Shown here: one piece after another, positions 17,763 through 28,158 of the stretch
How the letters are laid out: the number at the start of each line of letters is the position of its first letter
Numbering within the stretch: the first letter of the stretch is position 1
NCBI RefSeq assembly: GCF_900107045.1
Contig: NZ_FNON01000008.1
Location: forward strand, 356,456 to 420,455
Length of the DNA stretch: 64,000 nucleotides
Reading direction: 5' to 3'
Origin: Amycolatopsis xylanica
Lineage (GTDB): Bacteria > Actinomycetota > Actinomycetes > Mycobacteriales > Pseudonocardiaceae
Position numbers and translations under genes: made by a program
The notes under the pieces: model-generated
Seen by the model: only the letters and a program-made list of their open reading frames with translations
Database searches by the model: none
What the model was told of the DNA's origin: nothing

Positions 17763-18677
17763 ATGATCACAGTGAGCGGCTTGACGAAACGTTATGGGGA
17801 GAAGACCGTCGTCGACGGCTTGGGTTTCCTGGTGGAGCCCGGAAAGGTCACCGGCTTCCTCGGGCCGAACGGCGCCGGCAAGTCGACGACCATGCGGATG
17901 GTGGTCGGGCTGGACGAGCCGACCGCGGGGCACGCGCTCGTCGGCGGCAAGCGGTACGCCGAGCTCGCGTATCCGCTGCGTGAGGTCGGCGCGCTGCTCG
18001 ACGCCAAGGCACTGCACCCGGGCCGCAGCGCGGGCAAGCACCTGCTGGCGATGGCGCGCAGCAACGGGATCCCGGCGAGCCGGGTCGAGGAAGTGCTGGC
18101 GACCGTCGGGCTGAGCGACGTCGCGGGCAAGCGGGCCGGGCAGTTCTCACTCGGGATGGGCCAGCGCCTGGGAGTCGCCGGCGCGTTGCTGGGTGATCCG
18201 CAGGTGCTGATGTTCGACGAGCCGGTGAACGGGCTCGACCCGGACGGGGTGCGCTGGATGCGCCAGCTGATGCGATCACTGGCCGCGGAGGGGCGGACGG
18301 TGTTCGTGTCGAGCCACCTGATGAGCGAAATGCAGCTCACCGCCGATCGGCTCGTCGTGATCGGCAAGGGGAAGCTCCTGTCCGACGCGCCGATCGACGA
18401 GTTCATCGCGGCCAACTCGCGCAGCGTCGTCTCGGTGCGGCTGACGCGGCGCGACGACGTGGACACGCTGGCCGGGCGCCTGCGCGCCGACCGGATCCGC
18501 TTCGAACCGGGCAGTGAGAACGAGCTGCTGGCGCACGAGACCTCCGTCAAATACCTGGGGGATCTGGCGTACGACCTCGGCCTGCGGCTGCACGGGCTCG
18601 CCGAGCGCACGGCCTCGCTGGAGCAGGCCTACATGGAATTGACCGCGAGTTCGGTGGAGTACGGAGCGGCGGCATGA
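17763..18677 (+). CDS. ABC transporter ATP-binding protein
   Basis: 304 residues of a drug/antibiotic-exporter-type ABC ATPase. Walker A is GPNGAGKST (about 34-42), the signature is a variant, FSLGMGQRL, and Walker B is VLMFDEPVNGLDP, followed by the switch His in SSHLMSE. The C-terminal 80 residues form the usual regulatory extension of BcrA/CcmA-type exporters. The stop overlaps the start of a secreted hydrolase gene (ATGA), and the permease comes after that, so ATPase, hydrolase and permease are one coupled operon. Substrate unknown; a convergent two-component system nearby may control it. Confidence 0.9.
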   Translation: MITVSGLTKRYGEKTVVDGLGFLVEPGKVTGFLGPNGAGKSTTMRMVVGLDEPTAGHALVGGKRYAELAYPLREVGALLDAKALHPGRSAGKHLLAMARSNGIPASRVEEVLATVGLSDVAGKRAGQFSLGMGQRLGVAGALLGDPQVLMFDEPVNGLDPDGVRWMRQLMRSLAAEGRTVFVSSHLMSEMQLTADRLVVIGKGKLLSDAPIDEFIAANSRSVVSVRLTRRDDVDTLAGRLRADRIRFEPGSENELLAHETSVKYLGDLAYDLGLRLHGLAERTASLEQAYMELTASSVEYGAAA

Positions 18678-19705
18678 AGATCTTCGCGCTCGTCGCCGCT
18701 TTGCTGCTGACGCTGGCCGCACCGGCCTCGGCGGCCCCGCTTTCGCTGCTGAAGCCGGCCGGGCATTACCCGATCGGGCTGCGGACCATGGCGCTGACGG
18801 ATCCCGCCCGCGCCGATCACTGGCATCCCGAAGAGCGGCGCACGCTCATGGTTTCCCTGTGGTACCCGGCGATCCCGGTCGGCGAACCCGGCCGCTACAT
18901 GACGCTCGCCGAGTCCGCGGCGACCGTCAAGCCATACGGGCTGCCGGACGACACGCTGTACCGCCTGCGCACGCATTCACGGGCGGACGCGCCCGCGCTG
19001 CCGTCCGCCAAAGGCAAGGGCTGGCCGTTGGTCGTGCTCTCGCCGGGCGCTGGCAACAGCCGGACCACGCTGACCACTCTCGCCGAGCAGCTGGCTTCAC
19101 AAGGCTTCGTAGTCGCGGCGATCGACCACGCTTACGAAGCGTTCAACGTCGAGTTCCCGGGTGGACGGATGCTGACCTGCGTCCCCTGCACAGCAGAGGG
19201 AACGCCGTGGCCTGCCGGGATCGAAAGCCGGGCGGGTGACGTGTCGTTCGTGCTGGATTCCTTGCTGGGGCAACGTTCCCCGCGCCTCGACGGCTCTCGG
19301 ATCGGCATGGCGGGACACTCCGCGGGCGGCGCGGCGGCGGCACTCGCGATGGCGGCGGACCGGCGGATCAAAGCCGTCGCCGACCTCGACGGGCCGTTCT
19401 ACCGCCCGACCGCGCTCGACCGGCCGTTCGCGTTGTTCACCAGCCCGGTCGGTGAGCAGGAGTTCGGCGCGGGCTGGGACGAGAACTGGCCACGGCTCAC
19501 CGGCTGGAAGGACCGCCGGTTCCTGCCGGAGACCGGGCACTCGTCGTCGACGGACACCGGCTACCTGATCGCCGCGACCGGGCTGAAGGACAAGGTGCCC
19601 GCGACCACGTGGAGCAGGCTGTACGGCTCGATCGACCCGGCCGCGGGGCTGAAGTTCTTCCGCGCCGAACTGACCGATTTCTTCGAAGACAAGGTGGGGG
19701 CATGA
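18674..19705 (+). CDS. Secreted alpha/beta hydrolase (PAF-acetylhydrolase/lipase-like)
   Basis: 343 residues with a signal peptide ending near ASAAP and an alpha/beta-hydrolase fold. The nucleophile elbow is GHSAGG, with Ser216. An oxyanion region lies at VVLSPGAGNS, and a late His sits in ETGHSSSTDT. It resembles the platelet-activating-factor acetylhydrolase/chlorophyllase-like group, which cleave ester bonds. It lies between the ATPase and the permease of an ABC exporter and overlaps both by 4 bp. Its coupling to export is unusual; it may process the exported compound or a lipid. Activity is inferred. Confidence 0.82.
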   Translation: MKIFALVAALLLTLAAPASAAPLSLLKPAGHYPIGLRTMALTDPARADHWHPEERRTLMVSLWYPAIPVGEPGRYMTLAESAATVKPYGLPDDTLYRLRTHSRADAPALPSAKGKGWPLVVLSPGAGNSRTTLTTLAEQLASQGFVVAAIDHAYEAFNVEFPGGRMLTCVPCTAEGTPWPAGIESRAGDVSFVLDSLLGQRSPRLDGSRIGMAGHSAGGAAAALAMAADRRIKAVADLDGPFYRPTALDRPFALFTSPVGEQEFGAGWDENWPRLTGWKDRRFLPETGHSSSTDTGYLIAATGLKDKVPATTWSRLYGSIDPAAGLKFFRAELTDFFEDKVGA

Positions 19706-20463
19706 CCAAGCCGGGTGACGCGATCGCGTCGGAATGGACGAAGTTCTGGTCGGTGCGGGCGACCTGGTGGTCGCTGGCAGCGGCGGCGGTACTGATGGCC
19801 GCGTACAGCGTGATGGGCGGCTGGGCCATCGCGCGGGCCGGTGAGACGGGCTCGGTGCGTTCGATCGCGATCAACGGGGCGTTCTACATGGCGCAGTTCC
19901 CGGTGATCGCGGTCGCGACCCTGTTCGTGACCAGCGAGTACGCCAGCGGCAGCATCCGGTCTTCGCTGTTGTGGGTACCGGTACGCAATCGTTTGCTTCT
20001 CGCCAAGTCCGCCGTGCTGCTGCCGGTGCTGTCCGTGCTGGGCGCGGCGCTCGCCGGGCTGGCCATGGTCGTCGGCGGCTTCGTGGCGGGCGACCACGCG
20101 AGCAGGATTCCGGCGGGCGAGGTGGTGCTGACGATCGCCGGGATGGCGGCGTACTTCGCGCTGCTCGGGCTGCTGTGCCTGGGTATCGGCACGGCGTTGC
20201 GGTCCACGGCAGGCGCGATCGTCTCCGTGATCGTGCTCCTGCTGATGGTGCCGATGCTCGTCGGGGCGCTGGGCGCGGACGCGCTGATCGACTACTTCCC
20301 CGGCTTCGCGGGAATCAACGGGATGCTGCCCAAGGGTGAGCTGAACCCGGTCTTCCACACGCCGACGGTCTACGCGCCTTGGATCGGCATGCTGTCTTGC
20401 GCGGCCTGGAGCGTGGGTGCGCTTGCGGCGGGCAGTGTGCTTCTTCGTAAGCGCGACGCTTAA
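19702..20463 (+). CDS. ABC transporter permease
   Basis: 253 residues with six hydrophobic helices and the ABC-2-type opening EWTKFWSVRATWWSL. The conserved cytoplasmic segment TSEYASGSIRSSLLWVP is typical of actinobacterial ABC-2 permeases that dimerise as exporters. The ATG at 19702 overlaps the hydrolase stop, and it is the last gene of the operon. It ends 4 bp into the convergent response-regulator gene, whose stop lies at the same place. Confidence 0.88.
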   Translation: MTKPGDAIASEWTKFWSVRATWWSLAAAAVLMAAYSVMGGWAIARAGETGSVRSIAINGAFYMAQFPVIAVATLFVTSEYASGSIRSSLLWVPVRNRLLLAKSAVLLPVLSVLGAALAGLAMVVGGFVAGDHASRIPAGEVVLTIAGMAAYFALLGLLCLGIGTALRSTAGAIVSVIVLLLMVPMLVGALGADALIDYFPGFAGINGMLPKGELNPVFHTPTVYAPWIGMLSCAAWSVGALAAGSVLLRKRDA

Positions 20464-21110
20464 CCGACCAGACCTGCTTCATAAGCCACGATGGCCGCCT
20501 GGACCCGATTCTTCGCGTCCAGGCGGCCTAAAATACTGCTTACGTAAGCCTTGACAGTGCCTTCGACAACGAAGAGCTTGGCCGCGATGTCCGCATTGGA
20601 CAGTCCGGAGCCCAGCAACGCCAGCACTTCCTGCTCGCGCGGCGTCAGCGAAGCGACCTGCGCACGGGCCGCGGCTCCCCGGCTCAAGCGTCCGCCCGAC
20701 AGCTGCGCGATGACCCGTTGCGCGATCTTCGGCGAGAGGAAGGCCGCACCGTCGGCCACCGCGCGGATACCCGCGAGCAGCTCGCGCGGATCACCGGACT
20801 TGAGCAGAAACCCTGACGCGCCAACCGAAAGCGCGCGCTCGATGTAGGCGTCCTCGCCGAACGTGGTCAGCATGATCACCCCCGTCCCGGGACGGACCCG
20901 GCGGATCTCCTCGGCCGCGGCCAAGCCGTCCAGCTTGGGCATCTGGATGTCGAGCAGCGCGACGTCGGGCCGGGTGCGCAGCACCTCGTCGACGGCCGCG
21001 CGCCCGTCCGAGACCTCCGCGACCACTTCGACCCGCTCGTCACTCCCCAAGATGGCCGCGACGCCCGCTCGGATCAACGGTTCGTCGTCAGCCAGGACCA
21101 AGCGAATCAC
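20460..21110 (-). CDS. NarL/LuxR-family response regulator
   Basis: 216 residues. The receiver domain (1-120) has the acidic pair DDE near the N-terminus, phospho-acceptor Asp in DVALLDIQMP, and Lys in LLKSGD. The C-terminal LuxR-type helix-turn-helix has LTPREQEVLALLGSGLSNAD. It is the second gene of a two-component operon, and its start overlaps the 3' end of the kinase gene by 23 bp. It faces the ABC exporter operon, a plausible target. Confidence 0.92.
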   Translation of the reverse strand: MIRLVLADDEPLIRAGVAAILGSDERVEVVAEVSDGRAAVDEVLRTRPDVALLDIQMPKLDGLAAAEEIRRVRPGTGVIMLTTFGEDAYIERALSVGASGFLLKSGDPRELLAGIRAVADGAAFLSPKIAQRVIAQLSGGRLSRGAAARAQVASLTPREQEVLALLGSGLSNADIAAKLFVVEGTVKAYVSSILGRLDAKNRVQAAIVAYEAGLVG

Positions 21111-22638
21111 TGCGCTCCTTCAGTACGTCTTTGGACACGAGCTTGCCACCGGTGAAACACAGCCGATACGCCTCGTACGTCGCGGTGAACAGGCTGCGGC
21201 CGTTGCCGTAGTACACGCACTCCGCGCCCGCCGGAACCGGCGGCTGGCCGCTGTACGGCCGCGCCAAGCGTTGCCTGCCGGGGAACAACGGGTCGATCTC
21301 CGCGCGTGGCTGGCCGATCCGGAACGAGTCGTAGGCCGTCGGTTCCAGTTCCGAGCCATACCAGCCGTACAGGAACGCGATCCCGCTGACCGCGCCGACG
21401 CCCAGGAACAGCGACGCGGGCACCAGTACCGCCTGCAGCAGGCTGCGCCGCACCTCACGGCGAGCGCGTTCGAGGCCGAGCACGGCATCGGAAACCTCGA
21501 CCGGGCCCGGCGAACCGGCATGCGGCAACGTCGCTTCGACCACGAAACCGCCGTTCGTGGGCTCGGCACGGAAGGTGCCACCGACGACGCGCACACGCTC
21601 TCGCAGCCCGACCAGCCCGTGACGGCCCGAGGCCGCGCCCGGCAGCGGCCCGGCGGGCGCTGGCGCGTTGACCACCGACACCGTCGTCTCATTCGGCCCG
21701 CCAACCACCGTGACCACGGCAGCAGCACCGGGCGCGTGCTTCGCGACGTTGGTCAGCGCCTCCTGCACCACGCGATACGCCGCACGCTCGACCATCGCGG
21801 GCGCGCCGCTCAGATCGTCCACAGTGGACGTGATGGCCAAGCCGGACGCCACCGAACGCTCGACCAGCTCGGGGATGCTCTCGTGCGCGGCGGGCACCTC
21901 ACTCTCCCGCAGCACCCCGATGATCTGGCCCAGCTTGTCCATCGCGGTCGCCGCGCTCTCGCGCAGCTCACCCGCCGCCCGGCTCTGCGCCTCCCCCAGC
22001 CCGCCCGCGACCTCGAGCGCGGCGGCACGCACGGCGATCAGCGAAAGCTCGTGCCCCAGCGAATCGTGCATGTCACCGGCGATCCGCGCCCGCTCACGCA
22101 GCCTGGCCTGGTCCGCGACCAGGCGCTGACGGCTCTCGATCTCCTCCGCGCGCTCCCACCCGCTGCGCGCCATCTCGTCGCGCAGCCGCACATAACGGCC
22201 CAGCTGCCAGGGGAACAGCGCCGCGAACCCGATGACGCTCAGCATCATCGCCCAGCCGTCGAGCCCCCGCGTACCGGCCGCGTACGCGACCGGTACACAA
22301 AGGACGCACACGACCACGAAGATCACCAGCGCCGGTTTCGCCGTGCGCATCCGCCGCCCGGCGAAGTAGGCCATCGCGACCATGACGAACACCGGCCAGA
22401 TCGGCACCCGGCCGCCGTGGTCGACCACCATCGCGACCCCGGACGAGGTGGCCGCCGCCAGCGAGACCACCGGATATCGCCTGGTCGTGGCCACCGCGGT
22501 GGTGATCGTCACGATGCCGAAGACGAACTCCCACGGCGAGGTGCCGTGCACGCTGTCGACGAAGAGCAGCCAGCTCAGCGCGAGCCAGAGCAGCGCGTCG
22601 AGCACCAGCCCGCCCCGTCGTTTCCACCAGTCACGCAC
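21088..22638 (-). CDS. Sensor histidine kinase with unusual C-terminal membrane/extracytoplasmic domain
   Basis: 516 residues from a GTG. Four or five membrane helices (about 10-150) precede a HisKA_3 domain with the phospho-accepting His in RIAGDMHDSLGHELS, and then a HATPase_c domain (GRHGLVGLRERV). The family normally ends there. Here another hydrophobic helix (about 405-428) follows, then an 80-residue tail, predicted to be outside, with FRIGQPRAEIDPLFPG, which resembles an SmpA/OmlA-type fold. The extra tail is likely a second sensing element; this is inferred from topology. It overlaps the response regulator gene. Confidence 0.88.
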   Translation of the reverse strand: MRDWWKRRGGLVLDALLWLALSWLLFVDSVHGTSPWEFVFGIVTITTAVATTRRYPVVSLAAATSSGVAMVVDHGGRVPIWPVFVMVAMAYFAGRRMRTAKPALVIFVVVCVLCVPVAYAAGTRGLDGWAMMLSVIGFAALFPWQLGRYVRLRDEMARSGWERAEEIESRQRLVADQARLRERARIAGDMHDSLGHELSLIAVRAAALEVAGGLGEAQSRAAGELRESAATAMDKLGQIIGVLRESEVPAAHESIPELVERSVASGLAITSTVDDLSGAPAMVERAAYRVVQEALTNVAKHAPGAAAVVTVVGGPNETTVSVVNAPAPAGPLPGAASGRHGLVGLRERVRVVGGTFRAEPTNGGFVVEATLPHAGSPGPVEVSDAVLGLERARREVRRSLLQAVLVPASLFLGVGAVSGIAFLYGWYGSELEPTAYDSFRIGQPRAEIDPLFPGRQRLARPYSGQPPVPAGAECVYYGNGRSLFTATYEAYRLCFTGGKLVSKDVLKERSDSLGPG

Positions 22639-22692
22639 GGTCCCGACGCTACAAGCTCAGGTCTCGCGCCGCCCTGGACGAAAGTAAGGACT

Positions 22693-23409
22693 TCACGTCG
22701 TGGCCTTGACGAACGCCAGCACCTGCGGCCACGAGACCGCGTACGCCGCCGCGTTGACGGGATTCGCGTGCCTGCTGCGGTTGCTGAACCCGTGCTCGGC
22801 GTCCGGATAGACCTGCGCGATGGTCGCGCCTGTCGCACGGGACTCCAAGGCGTCGCGGAGCCGGACGTAGACGGACCGCGGCACCAGCTCGTCGGCCGTC
22901 GGGTACAGCACCATCGCGGGCGCGGCGATCGACGGAACCTCGGCGACGGTGTCGAGCACGTGGTGCGGCGGAAGTTCCGGGTAGACGGTCGGGTGGTACG
23001 CGACGACGTTCGACACCCGCTCATCGCGAGCGCCGAGCAGCAGCGCGAACCGGCCGCCGAGGCACCAGCCGATCACCCCGGCGCGAGTGCAGCCCAGCTC
23101 GCCGAAGAGATGGTCGAGCAGGGCACGCTGCTCACTCAGGCACTGCTCGTCGTCCTGCGTGCCGAGCAGGTCGAACAGCTCGGGCATGGGCGTGTCGTCA
23201 GCGCTCTTGCCGTGCCAGGTGTCCCACACCAGCGCGGTCACGCCTTGCTCGGCCAGTTCGTCCGCCCAGTCACGCAGCTGCTGCCCGATACCCGTGATCA
23301 TCGGCAGCAGAAGCATCCCCGAGGCCGACCCACCGGCCGGCCTGGCGAGATAAGCGCTGAGGTCTCCGACACGGACAGTAGCCTTCTCAACGGCCTTATC
23401 AACGGTCAT
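22693..23409 (-). CDS. Dienelactone hydrolase-family protein
   Basis: 238 residues, the usual size. Catalytic Cys116 lies in GWCLGGR (G-x-C-x-G), as in carboxymethylenebutenolidase, and the later Asp and His are in YPTADELVP and DAEHGFSNR. The enzyme should hydrolyse lactone or ester substrates. The ATG at 23409 was chosen over an upstream frame because the protein then begins directly with the family sequence. It diverges from a small gene by 30 bp. No aromatic-degradation neighbours are present, so the natural substrate is unclear. Confidence 0.88.
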   Translation of the reverse strand: MTVDKAVEKATVRVGDLSAYLARPAGGSASGMLLLPMITGIGQQLRDWADELAEQGVTALVWDTWHGKSADDTPMPELFDLLGTQDDEQCLSEQRALLDHLFGELGCTRAGVIGWCLGGRFALLLGARDERVSNVVAYHPTVYPELPPHHVLDTVAEVPSIAAPAMVLYPTADELVPRSVYVRLRDALESRATGATIAQVYPDAEHGFSNRSRHANPVNAAAYAVSWPQVLAFVKATT

Positions 23410-23439
23410 GTCGCCGAACTTAAGGCATGATGATCGACC

Positions 23440-23649
23440 ATGGCGGCACGTCCTCTGGCCGAGCAACTCGGCGGCGCGGTACCCGCGGGCATCGAAGCAC
23501 TCGAGCCCGCCGAACGCGACGATCTCGCCCAAGCACTGCACGACGCCAGGAAACGGCAGTCCAGAGCACTCGCGAAGGCGGGCGAAGAGGGCCTCAAGTA
23601 CGTGCCGGCGCTGCTGCGCGGCGCGGTGCGCAAAGTGGTCGGGCTATGA
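23440..23649 (+). CDS. Small helical protein, function unknown
   Basis: 69 residues, Ala/Arg/Glu-rich, entirely helical by composition (DLAQALHDARKRQSRALAKAG). Its stop overlaps the start of the next gene (ATGA), which supports a genuine coding sequence. I do not recognise a family. Confidence 0.65.
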   Translation: MAARPLAEQLGGAVPAGIEALEPAERDDLAQALHDARKRQSRALAKAGEEGLKYVPALLRGAVRKVVGL

Positions 23650-24311
23650 GCGAGGCCGAGGTCCTCAAGCTCGCCAGGCTGCTCGGCGACGCACCGGGCC
23701 GGTTCGCGTACCTCAACGACGTCAACCCCGATGACCTGCGGAAATTCCGCGAGCAGGTCACCGATGTGCTGTTCGACGCCGACCTGCACGTCCTCCAGCG
23801 CATGGCGATGGCCACCCGGGTCATCCCGGCGCCGGTGCTCGCGAAGATCGGCGAGAAGGTGTTCGGCCCGCTGCTCTGCGCGCGGATCGCGGGGCTGGTC
23901 GACGTCTCGCGCGGTGTCGACGTCGCGAAGCGGCTGACGCCGAAGTTCCTCGCGGACGTCGCCGTCGAGCTGGACCCGCGGCGGGCCAGCCGGATCATCG
24001 CCGACATCCCGCCCGCGACCGTGGCCAAGGTCGCGGCCGAACTCGTCGGGCGCGAGGACTGGATCACGGTCGGCCGGTTCGTCGGACATCTGCCCGATGG
24101 CACTGTCAAGGCTTGCCTAGCCGTCATAGACGACCCAGCGCTCCTGGAGATCGCCTACGTCATCGACGACAAGAGCCGTATCGACCACGTCGTCGGTCTC
24201 TTGCCGCCCGCGCGGCTGGAAGGCCTCGCCGAGAACGCCGACGAGGCTCTGCTTGAGAACCTCGTAGAGCACCTCAGCGAGGCCAACCTGGCCAAGCTCA
24301 CACGACGATGA
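23646..24311 (+). CDS. Helical-repeat protein resembling MgtE N-terminal (magnesium-sensing) domain
   Basis: 221 residues made of short helical repeats, for example ELDPRRASRIIADIPPATVAKVAAEL and IDHVVGLLPPARLEGL. These recall the cytosolic N-domain of the MgtE Mg2+ channel, but no CBS or membrane segment is present. It is cotranslated with the small gene upstream. It converges with the PiT phosphate-transport operon and overlaps its last gene by 14 bp. Function unknown; a regulatory role is only suggested. Confidence 0.68.
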   Translation: MSEAEVLKLARLLGDAPGRFAYLNDVNPDDLRKFREQVTDVLFDADLHVLQRMAMATRVIPAPVLAKIGEKVFGPLLCARIAGLVDVSRGVDVAKRLTPKFLADVAVELDPRRASRIIADIPPATVAKVAAELVGREDWITVGRFVGHLPDGTVKACLAVIDDPALLEIAYVIDDKSRIDHVVGLLPPARLEGLAENADEALLENLVEHLSEANLAKLTRR

Positions 24312-24515
24312 GATAGATCCCGTAGAGCACGATCGCCGCGCAGACGGCGAAACACGCCACCGAGGCGGTCAGCGCGACCGTCCCGGAGCCGCCCTCGGCT
24401 CGCGCGTCCGCGTGGCTCGAAAGCCCGCGGACGCCGAACGAGAACAGCGTGGTCACCACCAGCACGGTGCCCAGCGCGATCGCGAAGACCTCGAACAGCC
24501 CGGCCCAGTTGATCG

Positions 24516-24519
<4 letters not shown>
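24298..24519 (-). CDS. Small membrane protein linked to PiT
   Basis: 73 residues with two membrane helices (about 8-29 and 47-71) and a short Gly/Ala loop. The start overlaps the PiT stop by 4 bp. Similar small proteins accompany PiT genes in other actinobacteria, to my memory; the function is unknown. Confidence 0.75.
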
Positions 24520-25643
<1,124 letters not shown>

Positions 25644-25729
25644 AGTGTTCCAGGCTACCGATCGGGTGACCTTGGCCCGATAGCGTCAGGGTGTCGGCTT
25701 GCTGAACACGAGATGAATTCGCTTACGGC

Positions 25730-26875
25730 TCAACGAATCCGTTGCCCGAGCCGCCAGACATTCTTTGTCAAAGGTACCCCCGGGCGGTAAGCCAGATGAG
25801 TGACCGAAGGCGCTTCCAAAACCTGGAAGTCGGCACGCGCGCCGACGCTGAGCACGCCGACGTCCTCGCGGCGCAAGGCTTCCGCGCCGCCCGCGGTGGC
25901 TGACCATACGGCCTCGTCGATGGTCATGCGCATCTGCAAAACGGCCGTAGCCACACAAAACGCCATCGAGGTCGTGTACGAACTGCCCGGGTTCGCGTTG
26001 CTAGCCAACGCCACGGTCGCCCCGGCGTCGAGCAGCCTGCGTGCGGGAGCAAGCGGTTGCCTGGTCGACAAATCACAGGCGGGCAACAAGGTCGCGACTG
26101 TTTCCGAAGCCGCCAAGGCTTCGACATCGTTATCTGTCAAATAAGTGCAATGGTCGACACTGGCCGCGCCGAATTCGACGGCGAGCCGGACACCGGGACC
26201 CTCGCCGAGCTGATTCCCATGCACTCGCAAACCGAGCCCGCGTTCCTGAGCGGCCTTGAGCACCCGCGCGGTCTGCGCTTCGTCGAACGCGCCGGTCTCG
26301 CAGAACACGTCCGCCCAGCGGACCTGGCCGGCGACCGCGTCGAGCATGTCGCCGCAGACGAGATCCACATAGGATTCCGCGTCCGCGCCGGGCGGCACCA
26401 GGTGCGCGCCGAGGAAGGTCACCTCGTCGGCGACCTCGGCGGCGATCCGCGCCGAGCGGGCCTCGTCTTCGACGTTCAGGCCGTACCCGGTCTTGGTCTC
26501 CAGACACGTGGTGCCTTGATAAGCGGCCTCGTCGACATGACGGCGCAGATTCGCGGCCAGTTCCTCGTCGGACGCGGCGCGCGTGGCGCCGACGGTGACG
26601 GCGATCCCGCCCGCCGTGTACGGCTTCCCGGCCATCCTGGCCTCGAACTCGGCGGTGCGGTCACCGGCGAAGACGAGGTGCGTGTGGCTGTCGACCCATC
26701 CGGGCAGCACCGCGCGGCCTTCGACGTCGACGCGCTCGTCGGCCGCGGGCGCGTCGGCGGCCGCTCCCGCCCAGACGACCCGGTCACCCGAAAACACCAA
26801 TGCGGCATTCGTCAGTTTCCCCAGCTCGGGGTCATTGGTGGTGAGCTCGCCGATCCCGGTTACGAGTGTTGCCAC
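25730..26875 (-). CDS. hutI: Imidazolonepropionase HutI
   Basis: 381 residues of the amidohydrolase superfamily. The metal site DSHTHLVFAGDR and the substrate region TKTGYGLN match HutI, which opens the ring of 4-imidazolone-5-propionate to N-formimino-L-glutamate, step three of histidine degradation. A distinctive second block is DHCTYLTDNDVEALA. It is the last gene of the hut operon, and its start overlaps the end of hutF by 16 bp. Confidence 0.93.
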   Translation of the reverse strand: MATLVTGIGELTTNDPELGKLTNAALVFSGDRVVWAGAAADAPAADERVDVEGRAVLPGWVDSHTHLVFAGDRTAEFEARMAGKPYTAGGIAVTVGATRAASDEELAANLRRHVDEAAYQGTTCLETKTGYGLNVEDEARSARIAAEVADEVTFLGAHLVPPGADAESYVDLVCGDMLDAVAGQVRWADVFCETGAFDEAQTARVLKAAQERGLGLRVHGNQLGEGPGVRLAVEFGAASVDHCTYLTDNDVEALAASETVATLLPACDLSTRQPLAPARRLLDAGATVALASNANPGSSYTTSMAFCVATAVLQMRMTIDEAVWSATAGGAEALRREDVGVLSVGARADFQVLEAPSVTHLAYRPGVPLTKNVWRLGQRIR

Positions 26876-28158
26876 AGTGCGTCGATCTCCTTCGCCAGCA
26901 CGGATTCCGGTGCTTCGACCGTGAGGTGCACGCGGTCGCGGACGACCCAGCGGCCTCGGGCGAGCACGTCGCGCACATCCGCCCCAGACGCCGCGTAGAC
27001 CGTACCCGAAGGTTCGGTGCCCACGGTCCTGATCGAGTCGAGATCGATATTGACCAGATCGGCGCCGTGGCCCGCGGCGAGCGCGCCGACCTCGTCCCAG
27101 CCGATGGCCGCGTGGTCGGTCGCGGCCGCCATCAGCTCGTCGACGCTGAACCGTCCGCGTGACTCACTGGCCAGGCGTTCGTTCAGCTCCAGCGCCCTTG
27201 TCTCCTCGAAAGCGTCGACGACGGCGTTGCTGTCGCTGCCCAGGCAGAGCCCGACCCCGGCGTCGAGCAGCGCACGCGCCGGGCCGATGCCGTCGCCGAG
27301 ATCCCGCTCGGTCGTCGGGCAGAAACACGCGCGGGCCCGCGCGGCGCCGAGCTGGCGGATGTCGCTTTCGGTGAGGTGCGTGGCGTGCACGGCGGTGAGC
27401 CGTTCGCCGAGCGCGCCGTGCTCCGCGAGCAGGCCGGTCGGGGTGAGGCCGTACGCCGCGAGGCACTGCTCGTTCTCGGCGCGCTGCTCGGACAGGTGCA
27501 CGTGAAGTGGCCTGTCCTGCTTGCGTACCAAGGAGATCTGGTCGGCGGGGACCGCGCGGACCGAGTGAATGGCCGCGCCGACACGGAAGCCGTCGGTCTC
27601 CTCGAGCGCGCCGGCCCGCTCGGCCCAGCGCTCGGCGGAGCCGTCAGAGAAGCGCCGCTGGACCTCATCGGGGGCGACGCCGATGCCGCCCGCGAGGTAA
27701 CAGGTGTCGAGCAGGGTCAACCGGATCCCGGCGTCGGCGGCGGCGCGTTCGAGCGCGGCGCCCATCGCGTTCGGGTTGGCGTACGGTGTGCCGCCTGGCG
27801 CGTGGTGCAGGTAGTGGAACTCGCCGACGCTGGTGTACCCGGCGAGCACCATCTCCGCGTAGACGCCGCGCGCGAGCCGGTAGTACGCGTCGGGGTCGAG
27901 CCTGGCGGCGAGCGAATACATCCGCTCGCGCCACGTCCAGAACGTCCCGCGCTCGTGGTGCGTGCGGCCGCGCAGCGCCCGGTGGAAGGCATGGGAATGG
28001 CCGTTCGCCATGCCCGGCACGGTCAGCCCGGTGAGGATGTGACCCTCGCGCGGCTGGCCGGGCAGCACGGAGTCGAACCGGTCGCCCTCGACCTTGATCA
28101 GGACCTCACTCGCGACCCCGTCCGGGAGCCACGCGTACTCACACCACAGTGTCGTCAT
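26860..28158 (-). CDS. hutF: Formimidoylglutamate deiminase HutF
   Basis: 432 residues from the ATG at 28158; an upstream frame is arginine-rich and unlike the family. Amidohydrolase motifs are GMANGHSHAFHRALRGR for the metal ligands and the later HLSEQ and HATHL. HutF converts N-formimino-L-glutamate to N-formyl-L-glutamate plus ammonia, which is the five-step (HutF/HutG) route. It overlaps both neighbours by 4-16 bp. HutF normally needs an N-formylglutamate deformylase; the adjacent M20 enzyme is the candidate. Confidence 0.92.
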   Translation of the reverse strand: MTTLWCEYAWLPDGVASEVLIKVEGDRFDSVLPGQPREGHILTGLTVPGMANGHSHAFHRALRGRTHHERGTFWTWRERMYSLAARLDPDAYYRLARGVYAEMVLAGYTSVGEFHYLHHAPGGTPYANPNAMGAALERAAADAGIRLTLLDTCYLAGGIGVAPDEVQRRFSDGSAERWAERAGALEETDGFRVGAAIHSVRAVPADQISLVRKQDRPLHVHLSEQRAENEQCLAAYGLTPTGLLAEHGALGERLTAVHATHLTESDIRQLGAARARACFCPTTERDLGDGIGPARALLDAGVGLCLGSDSNAVVDAFEETRALELNERLASESRGRFSVDELMAAATDHAAIGWDEVGALAAGHGADLVNIDLDSIRTVGTEPSGTVYAASGADVRDVLARGRWVVRDRVHLTVEAPESVLAKEIDALWQHS

